Below, piece by piece: positions 9,801-18,271 of a stretch of 64,000 bases of DNA; position 1 is the stretch's first letter; each line of letters starts with the position of its first letter. Source of the DNA: an uncultured Opitutales bacterium (lineage in GTDB: Bacteria > Verrucomicrobiota > Verrucomicrobiia > Opitutales > Intestinicryptomonadaceae). The DNA lies in NCBI GenBank assembly GCA_944389315.1, contig CALXLX010000001.1:62001-126000 (forward strand). Direction: 5' to 3'. The position numbers and the translations under genes are program-made. The notes under the pieces were generated by a model, which made no database searches, had not been told where the DNA came from, and worked only from the letters and a program-made list of their open reading frames with translations.

Positions 9801-10136
9801 TATCGTGCACAGCCTGAGCTTTGGCAGCGCTTTTGCTACGCGCTCAAGAAGCAGCAGGAAATCTTTTCTTCCCAACGGGGCGCAGCCGGAAAGCTCCTCC
9901 ATCTCCGCGGAAAGAGCTCTTGCGGCAGAATCGTCCGTGGCGGCCTCCGAGAGCCTGCCAAGTATCTTGTCGAGAAACTCCGCCGCGCTCTTTTTGGTGA
10001 ATGTCAGCGCGCAGATTCTCTCGGGCGGGTTGTTCAGGCATAACGCGATAAACCTGTTTACAAGCGTATAAGTCTTCCCCGAGCCCGCCGAGGCCAGAGC
10101 CCTCTCGTTCTTAAATATCTCCGGCTTTTTTGTCAC
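6882..10136 (-). CDS. addA: AddA-like ATP-dependent helicase/nuclease subunit A
   Basis: UvrD-type superfamily 1 DNA helicase with a C-terminal PD-(D/E)XK nuclease, 1084 residues. It works with AddB in processing double-strand breaks. Visible helicase motifs: Walker A ASAGSGKT (15-22), Walker B LFDEFQDTS (about 375), GDVKQSIYSWRGG (about 415), MTIHKSKGLDF (about 709) and YVASTRAKRALYF (about 782). The nuclease part shows the EEGALAHKAL helix (about 925) and ILEFKTD (about 1025), the E-x-K core. The start is GTG, and its GTGA overlaps the TGA stop of the upstream gene by 4 nt, so the two are translationally coupled. It is slightly shorter than the roughly 1200 residues of Firmicutes AddA. A RecB-like name is possible, but the AddB partner argues for AddA. 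Confidence 0.9.
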   Translation of the reverse strand: MTKKPEIFKNERALASAGSGKTYTLVNRFIALCLNNPPERICALTFTKKSAAEFLDKILGRLSEAATDDSAARALSAEMEELSGCAPLGRKDFLLLLERVAKALPKLRLCTIDSFCASLVKSFAPELGLFGRVEILDDFAENAALKKAMEAVFDTLSKDDSLLREFSETVKKASFGKEEKTVFKSLVGFVDDLLETWLKYPDETLWGNESAFEDEIGDFDSEAYLADLDELRLLDDKNIRQIVKYFEDARPGTASPSKTKIIPQLAEFWRNSGGCLGGAEYELRGKTYGLSAKASALLERIIDNLLGGELRLLCNSAGAIAKILKAWREAYARTSLARGRMSFSDMPVLLTAPQNRLAADIVEYRLDAKTDHWLFDEFQDTSRAQWKVFENLIGEVLQEGGGGRTFYYVGDVKQSIYSWRGGDPDLFEEIFCRYAPNIEAAKPMNVSYRSVPCVISTVNGLFGDEALIRGHYADSAADKWFGFWQNHISKFDIPGKSAAGRAETAGCSAFVDLTGDDPAIDSAKCIYRLLSEMKLRDRKLSCAILTQDNKDAKIIAETLRETALSEGNADFPPVSGEFDKNVVSDNPTGCAVRALAELLAHPEDSAARGLLSMTPLIDFVGKDFGRIDELRRISQNYGYAAVAEAASEFLRSRNFASDAFTAERLGQICKLARAFDRAGGRDPEEFVGYLDSSTVRETSAPGTVQIMTIHKSKGLDFDVVFLPDLGKNRMEYGFGVIGSGNKRAVINLSGGITQFSKQIYEARQAEAIRADFDSLCKFYVASTRAKRALYFIRAKKDSPKGDEKKEGKAPPPEGIDSDFSKLAFEYFSSRPKTATAENEYIYYDNGSDKEWFKKLSPPEARKAKEKAPSISDEPEIELCAAAAKYASRLEEIRLAPQLRPSGGADAPGGDNPAKDSLAAEEGALAHKALSYCGRETSPAGALSKCADAISEGAPSDETKRRVLKMLEEFFSDENMFGLFLGKENVEVRTEEPFLAATARGMVSGVFDRLEISRDSSGAAQSARILEFKTDSQRVSREDFLSRHATQARLYAEGAAALLGLPPDKISVLLVSIRGRFAVEVSSGK

Positions 10137-12931
10137 GATCTCTTAAACTCCAGATATTCTCCCAGCTCGGCCCCCGCAAAACCGAAGAGCTTGTCGTAAT
10201 TGTCGTATCTTGATGGCGTTTTCTCCGACGGCCGGAAATTTCCCGCCTTTATCTCGGAGACTATCTCCTCGGCCTTTTTCAGCGCGGAGGCTTCGAGCTC
10301 GTCGTCGATATCCCATATGTCCACCCGCGTTTTTAAAACGCTCTTGGTCGCAAGAAAATATGCCGTCTTAACCCTCTTTTCCCCGTAGAAATTTTCAATA
10401 GTGCGCTTGTATAGGGGCAGCTGCAAATCCTTCCAGTCTGCGGCGGCGTCCTTGCCCTTGCCTTTTCTTATATGGGCATATTCGGCGGAATTTTTTGCCG
10501 AGGCTAAGACGGAGGAATCCGCCGTCTTGTAGTCCAGCGCAAGCAGGGTGCCGTCTGGAGCCTTGTCTATTCTGTCTATGCGGCAGATTATTTTTGTCCC
10601 CAAGATGCGCAGATTGTCGAACCGATTCTCCGCGCTGACTATGCGCCACCCCTCCGCGGCATGCAGAGCCTGCGCCCTCGCGCAGGCCTTAAGCCTACCC
10701 TGCAGCCCCGAGAGCTGTATCTTCAGCGCGGCAGGGATGTCTGCCCCGAAGATTTTCTCCGCGCGCCGGTTCAGAAACCCGCATAGAAGGGCGCTTATCT
10801 CCTCCTCGTCAAGGCTGTCTCTGCGTTTGCAGCGGGCGAAATCCTCCATGACGGCATGGAAAAGGGATCCGAAAGACGAAGTGTCCATGTCCTCTTCCGG
10901 AGGGTTGATAGGCTGCATCTTTAGAATCCTGCCAAGATAAAACCTGAAGGGGCATTCCATGTATGCCTTGAAGTCCGTCGCGGACAACTCTTCTTTTGGC
11001 CGGACAAAAGGCACCGCGAACTTCCACGGCGAGAAGAACGCCGGAGATGCCTTTTTTTGCTCCTCTCCGCCAAAGAGCCTTTTTATGCGAAGCGCCGCGC
11101 GCTCTGCCCCGCAGGAGAGCAGCAGCGCCGACGGCATCAGCCTGTCTCCCGAGAAGTCTTTTGCGGGGCAAAATACGAAAACGGCAAATCCCGCCGCCGT
11201 GTTTGCTCTGGATCTTATGAGGGACTGAAGCATATATGCGTCTCTCGCCCGCCTAAGGGCGGACGTCGCAAGCCCGAAACATTCCCTCGCTCCCTCTGAT
11301 AAAAACGGATTCTGCTCCGGAGATTGCGGGACCAGCCCCTCGTTGAAATCCGCCAAAATCAGGCGCGGCGTCGGAGACCAGAAGATCTCCAGCCAATTTT
11401 GCAGTTCTACTGCGCCGCCTCCGCCTTCCGAGGGCCGGGGCGTTCTGCCCATGGGCTCGGAGAGTATCATCTTTAGCGCGTGCGCGGCATCTATCCCGTG
11501 CTTGAACGACAACTCCCCGAACTTTTCAAGCAGCATTGAAATTCTATCGAAAAACAGCTTTTCAGCCTCGGCCTGCAGAGCGTCTCTTTCCGCAGTCTCC
11601 CTTGAGGCCCTGATGCGGCCTATAAATTTCTCCAGCCCGGCGCAAGCGTCGCCCTCGCAGAGGGGGGCGAGAAGATCTTCGGCAAAAGGCAATAATTTCC
11701 CCGCAACGGGATTTCTCTCGTCGCCTATTCTCAATGCCGAACGAAGCGTTCTGGGCAGATGCTCTGCGGCAAAGTCGTCGAGGGAGGAAATTGCCTCTTC
11801 GGCGGAAATTCCCAGCTCGGAACTTGCGAGATGCAAAAATATGTCCGTCCGGGCCATAATCATCAGGCTGTCAAAATCTCCGCCCTTGTCCAGGAAGTCG
11901 GATACTGCCGAGAAGAACCAGAATATTCCGAAATCCGAGACTTCCGCCCCCGTGAAAGAACAGACCCTCCCGCCGCGCTTTTCAAGCGCCGCGGCAATAT
12001 CCTTGAGAGAGTTTTGCTCGTCGCAGGATACCGCCCATACGCTGCCGGCTTTATCGGCGGCAAGCATGAGCTTGGCGGATATTTTGTCTGCCTGAAGGCC
12101 TCCGTCTTGTACGGGTACTATGTTGCCGTCGGGCAGCTCGTCCGAGGGAAATTCCGCGCCTGGAAACGGCGCACCAAACTCGTCGAACAGCGCTTCCTGG
12201 CCGCTTTGCGCGCACACGAGGATTTCCGTCCGCCCTCCGTCGTCTTCAAATGCCGAAAGAATCCTCCTTAAAACGGAGCCTACCTCCGGGCAGAAAAGAA
12301 GTATTATCCTCTCTGCGCCTATCCCTGAGAAATCTGGCCTTTCCAACGCCTCCAGAAACGTGTCTGCCGCGTCCCGAAACCCCGATAGGGCAAGGCTTTT
12401 TTCGTACAGCGCCTCGAGCTTTGCGAAAGCCCTCCAGCGGGCTTCGTCGGGAAGGCGAGCGGCCAGTTTGGCGGCCTTTGAGAAGGTCAGCCCGTTTTGA
12501 GACAGCTCCTTCTTTAACGCCCCTATCCGTATTGCCAGCTCAAACGCGTCCTCCCGGGAAAGCCTGGCCGACGCAAATATCTGTTCCGCAGATTCTGCGT
12601 CCAGATTGCCAAGCGCTATCTTCCAGGCGCAATGCGAGGCAAATATGTTTGAGCCTTCCTCGGGGGTCAAAACCTTCGCCAAAAGTTGCTCCGGAGTGGC
12701 GGTGTCTAGCGACAATGCGCCGCCCCTTTCGGCGAGCTTTGTTAGCAAGACCTCCCGAAAGGTTCGGGCGGCTCTGTGCGTCGGAAGAATGAAGAGCGTC
12801 TTTTTGAAATCGGCCGCTCCCGCGCGTCCTTCTGGAAGCAGGGATATCGCGAAATCCGCGGCCGCGTAGGGCAGGGGTTCTTCCGCCCGAACAAAATGCA
12901 GCCTGCCTTTTCTATGGATAGACATCTTCAT
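10133..12931 (-). CDS. addB: AddB-like helicase/nuclease subunit B
   Basis: Partner of AddA: inactivated-helicase fold with a C-terminal PD-(D/E)XK nuclease, 932 residues. The N-terminal LFILPTHRAARTFREVLL is typical of the AddB/PD-(D/E)XK family. The nuclease shows FKAYMECPFRFYLGRIL (about 657) and LLALDYKTADSS (about 797), giving the D-x-K core. The C-terminus has no CxxCxxxxxC triplet, so the iron-sulfur staple known in Bacillus AddB appears absent. I chose ATG 12931 because it has a purine-rich GGGGGT upstream; an alternative in-frame start lies 33 nt earlier. First gene of a two-gene leftward operon. Confidence 0.86.
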   Translation of the reverse strand: MKMSIHRKGRLHFVRAEEPLPYAAADFAISLLPEGRAGAADFKKTLFILPTHRAARTFREVLLTKLAERGGALSLDTATPEQLLAKVLTPEEGSNIFASHCAWKIALGNLDAESAEQIFASARLSREDAFELAIRIGALKKELSQNGLTFSKAAKLAARLPDEARWRAFAKLEALYEKSLALSGFRDAADTFLEALERPDFSGIGAERIILLFCPEVGSVLRRILSAFEDDGGRTEILVCAQSGQEALFDEFGAPFPGAEFPSDELPDGNIVPVQDGGLQADKISAKLMLAADKAGSVWAVSCDEQNSLKDIAAALEKRGGRVCSFTGAEVSDFGIFWFFSAVSDFLDKGGDFDSLMIMARTDIFLHLASSELGISAEEAISSLDDFAAEHLPRTLRSALRIGDERNPVAGKLLPFAEDLLAPLCEGDACAGLEKFIGRIRASRETAERDALQAEAEKLFFDRISMLLEKFGELSFKHGIDAAHALKMILSEPMGRTPRPSEGGGGAVELQNWLEIFWSPTPRLILADFNEGLVPQSPEQNPFLSEGARECFGLATSALRRARDAYMLQSLIRSRANTAAGFAVFVFCPAKDFSGDRLMPSALLLSCGAERAALRIKRLFGGEEQKKASPAFFSPWKFAVPFVRPKEELSATDFKAYMECPFRFYLGRILKMQPINPPEEDMDTSSFGSLFHAVMEDFARCKRRDSLDEEEISALLCGFLNRRAEKIFGADIPAALKIQLSGLQGRLKACARAQALHAAEGWRIVSAENRFDNLRILGTKIICRIDRIDKAPDGTLLALDYKTADSSVLASAKNSAEYAHIRKGKGKDAAADWKDLQLPLYKRTIENFYGEKRVKTAYFLATKSVLKTRVDIWDIDDELEASALKKAEEIVSEIKAGNFRPSEKTPSRYDNYDKLFGFAGAELGEYLEFKRS

Positions 12932-13154
12932 ACAATATACTATACCCCCATTTTCCCCGCGCAATACAAATTTCCTCTAAATTTTTTACTTCGGAGGCCG
13001 GTTTTCTTTTTTGAAGGAAGACGGGGCATATCTGTTGTTTTCCCTTTGGCTTCTTTCTTATGGATAAGAGCCGCTTTTCTCGCGGGGCCTGTTTTGCGTG
13101 GCTCGATGTTTTCCCCATATCCGGCCGCCTTTGCCTGTAATCATGCATAGGCGC

Positions 13155-13190
13155 AAAAAACCGCGCGGCTTACAATTTTTTCCCGCGCGG
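13155..13190 (-). terminator. Intrinsic terminator of asd
   Basis: Two copies of the self-complementary octamer CCGCGCGG (13161-13168 and 13183-13190) form the stem. On the minus strand it ends in six T (the A run at 13155-13160), just beyond the asd stop codon. Confidence 0.85.
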
Positions 13191-13211
13191 CTTTTGCGAA
13201 TGTTTATTTTT

Positions 13212-14210
13212 TTAGAGCAGCTCCGCGATCTGCACGGCGTTGAGGGCCGCGCCCTTCCAGAGCTGGTCCCCGCATACCCAGAAGGAAAGGCCGTTGTCGA
13301 ACGCCGAGTCGCGCCTTATTCTGCCGACTCCGCACTTCACCTTTTTCTGGTACATAAGCGGCATAGGATACTTAAGCTCCGACGGGTTGTCCACAAGCTC
13401 CGCTCCCGGGAAGGCGGCTATGGCCTCCCTCGCCTTTTCCACAGACACCGGCCTTTCAAACTCCGCGTTTATCGCAACCGAGTGCGCGCGCATCACGGGG
13501 ACTCTCACGCAGGTTGTAGATACGCGGACGTCCGGCAGGCCCATGATCTTGCGCGTCTCGTTAAGCATCTTCATCTCCTCCTTCGTGTATCCGTCGTCGA
13601 GGAATACGTCCACATGCGGAATCACATTGCGGGCAATCTGGTAGGGATATACGCTCACCTTGGGCTCCTCGCCGGCGGAGATGGCCTTCTCCTGGCTTTC
13701 GAGCTCCTTCATCGCCCAGACGCCCGTGCCGGATACGGCCTGGTAGGTGGCCGCGAAAAACCTCTTAAGCCCGAACGCCTTGTGCAGCGGGCATAGCGCC
13801 ATCAGGGATATTGCCGTTGTGCAGTTGGGGTTTGCGATTATGTTCTTGTGGCTCTTTACTGCCTCGGCGTTGACCTCTGGCACTACGAGCGGAACGTTAG
13901 GATCCATGCGGAATGCCGAGGAGTTGTCTATGACTATGCAGCCCCTCTTTGCGGCCTCCGGCGCGAGCGCCTTAGACACGCTGCCGCCCGCGCTGAATAT
14001 TGCTATGTCGAGCTTCTCGAAGCTCTCGGGCGTGGCCTTTTCCACGATGAAAGTCTTTCCGTCTTTTTCCACTTTCTTTCCCGCGCTGCGCTCAGATGCC
14101 AGCAGCGTGAGGGACTCCATCGGAAAATTTCTCCCGAAGAGCAAATCAATGAGTTCTTGACCGACGGCGCCGGTTGCGCCAACAATACCTACTTTGAATT
14201 TTCTGTTCAT
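13212..14210 (-). CDS. asd: Aspartate-semialdehyde dehydrogenase
   Basis: NADP-dependent reduction of aspartyl phosphate to aspartate semialdehyde, the branch point to lysine, diaminopimelate, threonine and methionine. The 332 residues begin MNRKFKVGIVGATGAVGQEL with the Rossmann GxxGxxG. The catalytic cysteine sits in NPNCTT. DNSSAFR and the C-terminal RIRRDSAF and FWVCGDQLWKGAALNAVQ are family signatures. I chose ATG 14210 over an upstream in-frame start (22 residues earlier) because homologues begin just before the Rossmann strand. That ATG overlaps the start codon of the divergent L,D-transpeptidase gene. A strong terminator follows the stop. Confidence 0.96.
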   Translation of the reverse strand: MNRKFKVGIVGATGAVGQELIDLLFGRNFPMESLTLLASERSAGKKVEKDGKTFIVEKATPESFEKLDIAIFSAGGSVSKALAPEAAKRGCIVIDNSSAFRMDPNVPLVVPEVNAEAVKSHKNIIANPNCTTAISLMALCPLHKAFGLKRFFAATYQAVSGTGVWAMKELESQEKAISAGEEPKVSVYPYQIARNVIPHVDVFLDDGYTKEEMKMLNETRKIMGLPDVRVSTTCVRVPVMRAHSVAINAEFERPVSVEKAREAIAAFPGAELVDNPSELKYPMPLMYQKKVKCGVGRIRRDSAFDNGLSFWVCGDQLWKGAALNAVQIAELL

Positions 14211-14742
14211 GGACCTGTATGAAAAAATAACAGACGCCTGTAAAAGGGCGAATTTTGCAGTCGGCAAGCATTGCATATATGTATCCGTTTGCGAGCAAAA
14301 ATTTTATCTTTTTTCCGGCGGAAGATTGTTTAAGGCCTACACATGTAGCACTTCGCGCGCGCCGCAGAGCTGCCTGAAGGATTCTCTCGGAACTCCGTGG
14401 GGGCTGCATTACATCGCCGAGAAGATAGGCTCGGGCGCGCCTTTGGACACGGTGTTCAAGGGCAGGCGCAGCGTAGGCACTCTTGCTGACATTCCGGCCG
14501 CGGAGCGCGAGCGTAATCTGATAGTTTCGCGCATACTGCGCCTGCGCGGGCTCGAGAGGGGCGTAAACCTTGGCGGCAATGTCGATACTTACAACCGCTA
14601 CGTCTACATACACGGTACCAACCGCACCGAGAACCTCGGCAAGCCCGATTCCCACGGCTGCGTGCTGCTTTCCCCCGAGGATATCGCGGAGATTTTCGAT
14701 ATTGCAAATTGCGGAGACTGCGTATTAATTTCTAATCCCTGA
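14209..14742 (+). CDS. L,D-transpeptidase (YkuD domain) protein
   Basis: Predicted peptidoglycan cross-linking or protein-anchoring cysteine transpeptidase, 177 residues. The YkuD signature is HGTN, then SHGC within 20 residues, supplying the catalytic His and Cys. The Arg usually following the Cys (SHGCxR) is Leu here (SHGCVLLS). No signal peptide is visible from this start, nor from an in-frame ATG 15 nt upstream, so export is unexplained. The start codon shares the palindrome CATG with the asd start. The stop overlaps the first base of the next gene (TGATG), implying co-translation with the response regulator. A diaminopimelate-linked function would fit its asd neighbour. Confidence 0.83.
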   Translation: MDLYEKITDACKRANFAVGKHCIYVSVCEQKFYLFSGGRLFKAYTCSTSRAPQSCLKDSLGTPWGLHYIAEKIGSGAPLDTVFKGRRSVGTLADIPAAERERNLIVSRILRLRGLERGVNLGGNVDTYNRYVYIHGTNRTENLGKPDSHGCVLLSPEDIAEIFDIANCGDCVLISNP

Positions 14743-16157
14743 TGCCTGCGAGTATTCTGATAGTGGACGACGAAAAACACACCCGGGACGGCCTTATCGC
14801 CGCCCTTGAGGACGATTTTGACGTCTTTGCCGCCTCCGGGGCCGACGAGGCTCTCAGAATGATGGACGCGGAGAGTTTCGACCTTGTTCTTACCGACCTG
14901 CGCATGGGCGGCAAATCCGGCATGAGCGTTGTCGATAAGGCGCTTTCCGTTCCATACAAGCCCGCGTGCATAATGATGACGGCTTTCGGCAACGTTGAGA
15001 CTGCCGTGGAGGCCATGAAGCGCGGCGCGGCAGACTTCATATCCAAGCCCATAGACTTGGACAAGCTTGACGCCGCCATTTCGCGCGCATTGAAGCTTAG
15101 GCAGGAGCGCTTGAAGGAAAGCTTGGACAAGAAGCCCTCGGCGCCTTCGGCGCGCAGCTCTTTGAAGTTTAAGAGTTTTTCGGGGGAGATAGTCGCAAAG
15201 AGCCGCGCTATGAACGCGGTTTTGGACACCGCTAGGCAGGTGGCCCCCACGAAGGCGACTGTTATGATAACTGGGGAGACGGGCACGGGCAAGGAGCTTG
15301 TCGCGCATCTTATACATCTTTCCTCTCCCCGGGCCGACAGGCCTTTTGTTCCCGTGCACTGTGCCGCAATACCCGCAAATTTGCTTGAGAGCGAGCTTTT
15401 TGGCTACGAGCGCGGGGCATTCACTGGCGCCGTTGCGCGCCGCATGGGGCGTTTTGAGGCCGCCGACGGCGGCACCTTGTTTCTCGACGAGATAGGCGAG
15501 ATAGACACGCAGACCCAGGTTAAACTATTGCGCTTTTTGGAGACTCGCAGCTTTTCGCGTCTGGGGTCTGAGAAGGACACCTCGGTGGACGTGCGCCTTG
15601 TTTGCGCCACAAACAGAAATCTTCTGGAGATGACCAAGACGGGTCAGTTTCGCGAGGATCTTTATTACAGGTTGAATGTCGTGGAGATAAAGATCCCACC
15701 CCTGCGGGACAGGCCCGAGGACATACGTCCCATGACGGATTTCTACCTGGCTTATTTTGCCGAGGAAAACGGCATAAAGGCTCCCGTATTGGCTCCAGAC
15801 GCCTATGCCGCGCTAGAGAGGTACCCGTGGCACGGAAACATAAGGGAACTTAAGAATTTCTGCGAGAATCTCGTTGTCACATGCGGAAAGGATATGGTCT
15901 CTGCTGCGGATCTGGGTGCGAGGTTCTCTCCGGAACAAAGCTCCGCGCCTTCTCCGGAGCCAAAACTTCTGGTAGATTCCAAAATGGCGGAGCCTTCCTC
16001 CCCGCACACTTTCTCCAAGCGTGAAAACGAGCTTGAGCTGATCCGAAAGGCCCTCGAGGCCGCCCGCGGCAACAAGAGCAAGGCGGCGGAACTCCTCGGC
16101 ATAAGCCGCAGAACCCTTCACAGGAAAATAGCCGCGTATCCGGAGTTGGAAAAATAG
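14742..16157 (+). CDS. Sigma-54-dependent response regulator (NtrC family)
   Basis: Transcription activator of 471 residues with three domains. The receiver has acidic pair D9-D10, phosphoacceptor D52 (VLTDLRM) and SKP Lys. The AAA+ domain has Walker A GETGTGKE, the sigma-54 contact loop GAFTGA, Walker B LFLDEIGE and a RYPWHGNIRELKN motif. The C-terminal Fis-type helix-turn-helix reads NKSKAAELLGISRRTLHRK. It should activate RpoN promoters when phosphorylated. The upstream L,D-transpeptidase overlaps by 1 nt, hinting at a cell-wall or envelope-stress signal. No histidine kinase is encoded nearby, so the partner is elsewhere. Targets are unknown. Confidence 0.94.
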   Translation: MPASILIVDDEKHTRDGLIAALEDDFDVFAASGADEALRMMDAESFDLVLTDLRMGGKSGMSVVDKALSVPYKPACIMMTAFGNVETAVEAMKRGAADFISKPIDLDKLDAAISRALKLRQERLKESLDKKPSAPSARSSLKFKSFSGEIVAKSRAMNAVLDTARQVAPTKATVMITGETGTGKELVAHLIHLSSPRADRPFVPVHCAAIPANLLESELFGYERGAFTGAVARRMGRFEAADGGTLFLDEIGEIDTQTQVKLLRFLETRSFSRLGSEKDTSVDVRLVCATNRNLLEMTKTGQFREDLYYRLNVVEIKIPPLRDRPEDIRPMTDFYLAYFAEENGIKAPVLAPDAYAALERYPWHGNIRELKNFCENLVVTCGKDMVSAADLGARFSPEQSSAPSPEPKLLVDSKMAEPSSPHTFSKRENELELIRKALEAARGNKSKAAELLGISRRTLHRKIAAYPELEK

Positions 16158-16249
16158 AGTCTTTCTCTTTCTTCGGGGCAGTTTTTTCTGAGCAGTATTC
16201 GGCGGGCGCTTTTTTATCTCCTGTTTTTTGCAGTTCCTGAATTTCTGCT

Positions 16250-16768
16250 ATGGACACAATAACTTTTGAGCCTGTATTGGAATCGGAAAGAGATTCTTTC
16301 GCCGCGGATTGTGCGGAGAGCTTGTCCGTGGCCCTGCGCGAGAATTTCCCCTCGCAGCGCGGGGTTCCGGTGTCGGATATTTTTGAGTCTCTCGCCGCCG
16401 CCGGTGCGGAGGCTTTCCATATTATTTGCGGAGGGAGTCGTGTGGGCGGCTCCGTTGTGGTTGTCAATGCGCTGTCGCGCAGAAACTCCCTGGACCTGCT
16501 CTTTTTAAAGCGCGGAGCCTGCGGCAAGGGCATAGGCCTTGCGGTGTGGCGGGCCATTGAAAAAAAGTATCCGGATGCAGAAGTTTGGGAAACTATCACC
16601 CCGTATTTTGAGCGCAGAAACATTCATTTCTATGTGAATAAATGCGGGTTTAAAATCGTTGAGTTTTTCAACCCCCGCCACAGGGATCCGCATTGCCCTG
16701 ATATGGATAGTCCCGGGAGGGACTATTACTTCCGCTTTGAAAAACAAATGCGCCCCTCCGGGGCTTGA
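16250..16768 (+). CDS. GNAT-family N-acetyltransferase
   Basis: 172-residue protein with the GNAT fold. A beta strand (SLDLLFLKRGA) runs into the acetyl-CoA loop GACGKGIGLAVW (about 92-103), then WETITPYFERRNIHFYVNKCGF, a typical beta6/7 region ending in the conserved Y/F-x-x-x-GF motif. The substrate cannot be told. It stands alone, 92 nt after the response regulator gene, and converges on the IclR gene across a shared terminator-like hairpin. Confidence 0.85.
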   Translation: MDTITFEPVLESERDSFAADCAESLSVALRENFPSQRGVPVSDIFESLAAAGAEAFHIICGGSRVGGSVVVVNALSRRNSLDLLFLKRGACGKGIGLAVWRAIEKKYPDAEVWETITPYFERRNIHFYVNKCGFKIVEFFNPRHRDPHCPDMDSPGRDYYFRFEKQMRPSGA

Positions 16769-16944
16769 TTAAAAAAACTCTCCCGATTTGCTCCCCCCCC
16801 GGGGAATTTTTCCGTCGGGAAAAACATTTCGCCTTCCCGGGCGGGAATTCGCTTTTTTCTCTCTCTTTCGGCCGCTGGGTTTCCCCATCGCCGGCAGACT
16901 TCAACCTATTGCTGCCGCAATGAAAGTATCCCCGCCAAACAAAT

Positions 16945-16978
16945 GGGCCCCGCATGTCTGTCTGCGAGGCCCTTTTGT
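16945..16978. terminator. Hairpin terminator between convergent GNAT and IclR genes
   Basis: Stem GGGCCCCGCA/TGCGAGGCCC (16945-16954 and 16963-16972, one mismatch) followed on the + strand by TTTTGTTTT. On the minus strand the tail is a weaker ATTTGTTT, so it may serve both genes. Confidence 0.75.
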
Positions 16979-17040
16979 TTTGGAAAATATTCTTGTGTGG
17001 ATTTCAGCCGTTTTGCGGCCTGCTGCCGAACGGGGGCGTA

Positions 17041-17838
17041 TTATATCAAATCGTATCCGAGTCTATTTGATATAATCATTGCCTGCTGCTTGATAAACTC
17101 TCCGACAGAGTCCAAATCCTCCCTCTTGAGCCTCTCGCTCGGGCCCGTGCACCAGATAGCCGCGATGGGGTATCCGTGCGCGTCGAAGACTGGCGCTCCC
17201 ACGCAGTGCACGCCCACTATCTCCTCGTTTAAGTCGAGCGCGTATCCGCGTTCTTTTGTCAGTTTCAGTTCCTTCCTGAAGGATTCCGCATCCGTGATGG
17301 TGTTTGCGTTGAATCTCTTGAACTCTATGCGCTTTATGATGGCGTCCTGCTCGCTCTTCGGCAGGAAGGCGACTATCGCCTTGCCGGGCACGGACGCGTG
17401 CAAATTGAACCTCATTCCGATCTCGCCCATAAATTTGAAGGGCTGTCTGCTGGGGACCTGCTCTATGAGAACGCACTCGTCCTCCAGGAGCGACCCGAGC
17501 ATGGTAGTCTCGTTGACGCGGTCGCGCACGGCGCGCATTAAATCTATGCTCTTTTCGACAAGGTTGCCCTCCCCGAGGCTCGAGTAACCCAACGCCACAA
17601 GCTTTCTTGATATCTTGATTGTCCTGTCGTCGGAGTCCTTCCTGACGTACCCGCAATCCTGCAGCGTGCATATTATTCTAAATACGCTGTTTTTTGTGAA
17701 TTTCGCCTCGCGGGAGATTTCTCCGAGCGTCATACCGTCGGGGTGTTTTGCCAAAATCTCAAGTATTGAAAGCGCCCTTGTAAGATTGGGAATATGGTAT
17801 CTCTCGTAGGATTTTGTCTTTGTTTTTTTGGTAGCCAT
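17041..17838 (-). CDS. IclR-family transcriptional regulator
   Basis: 265-residue DNA-binding regulator. A basic N-terminal tail is followed by a winged helix-turn-helix (about 18-75: LTRALSILEILAKHPDGMTL, ISREAKFTKNSVFRIICTL) and the IclR effector domain (about 85-260: MLGSLLEDECVLIEQV, LHASVPGKAIVAFLP, GYALDLNEE, GVHCVGAPVFDAHGYPIAAIWCTGP). IclR proteins usually bind small carbon metabolites. Adjacent genes concern sugars, so a sugar-acid or sugar-derived ligand is plausible. A 14-bp palindrome (17909-17922) lies 71 bp before the start and could be an operator. A poly-T stretch on the + strand precedes the gene. Confidence 0.94.
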   Translation of the reverse strand: MATKKTKTKSYERYHIPNLTRALSILEILAKHPDGMTLGEISREAKFTKNSVFRIICTLQDCGYVRKDSDDRTIKISRKLVALGYSSLGEGNLVEKSIDLMRAVRDRVNETTMLGSLLEDECVLIEQVPSRQPFKFMGEIGMRFNLHASVPGKAIVAFLPKSEQDAIIKRIEFKRFNANTITDAESFRKELKLTKERGYALDLNEEIVGVHCVGAPVFDAHGYPIAAIWCTGPSERLKREDLDSVGEFIKQQAMIISNRLGYDLI

Positions 17839-17908
17839 TTTGACGCGCGGAATTGTTCGTTTTTTTGTTTTTTATCGGAGCAAGCTCCCCTTATGTCAAT
17901 GTCAAAAT

Positions 17909-17922
17909 TTCAAACGTTTGAA
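17909..17922. promoter_or_regulatory. Operator-like 14-bp palindrome
   Basis: TTCAAACGTTTGAA is a perfect palindrome with the AAACGTTT core typical of LacI/GalR-family operators. It sits 71 bp upstream of the IclR gene start. Its binder is unknown; no LacI-family gene lies in the window. Confidence 0.5.
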
Positions 17923-18271
17923 CTCTTTTTCGGCTGCTGTGTTATAGGCTCATAGAAATTAACACAACTGTTATGCCTTTTTTTTTTGCCGAATGGATTT
18001 TTATCTATTTTCGGCATCTCCATTTTCTGCGGAGAGTTTTTCTCCGCGTTTTTCTTTCCCCCCCCCGGGGATAAAATTTCTATCTGCCGCGCAATATAGA
18101 CTTTTTGGGACTTTCTTTTCTGCGCGCAACGTGCGCCTTTGCCGATAGATGAAAGGGCGGGAGCCGCCCTCTATGGTGCCCGTTTTGCAGCCCGGCAATT
18201 TTTTCTCCGGGGGGCGTGTCCGCCGCTTTCCCCCCTTCGGTCCACTCTTGGTTTATCGCTTTCCGGAGGGC

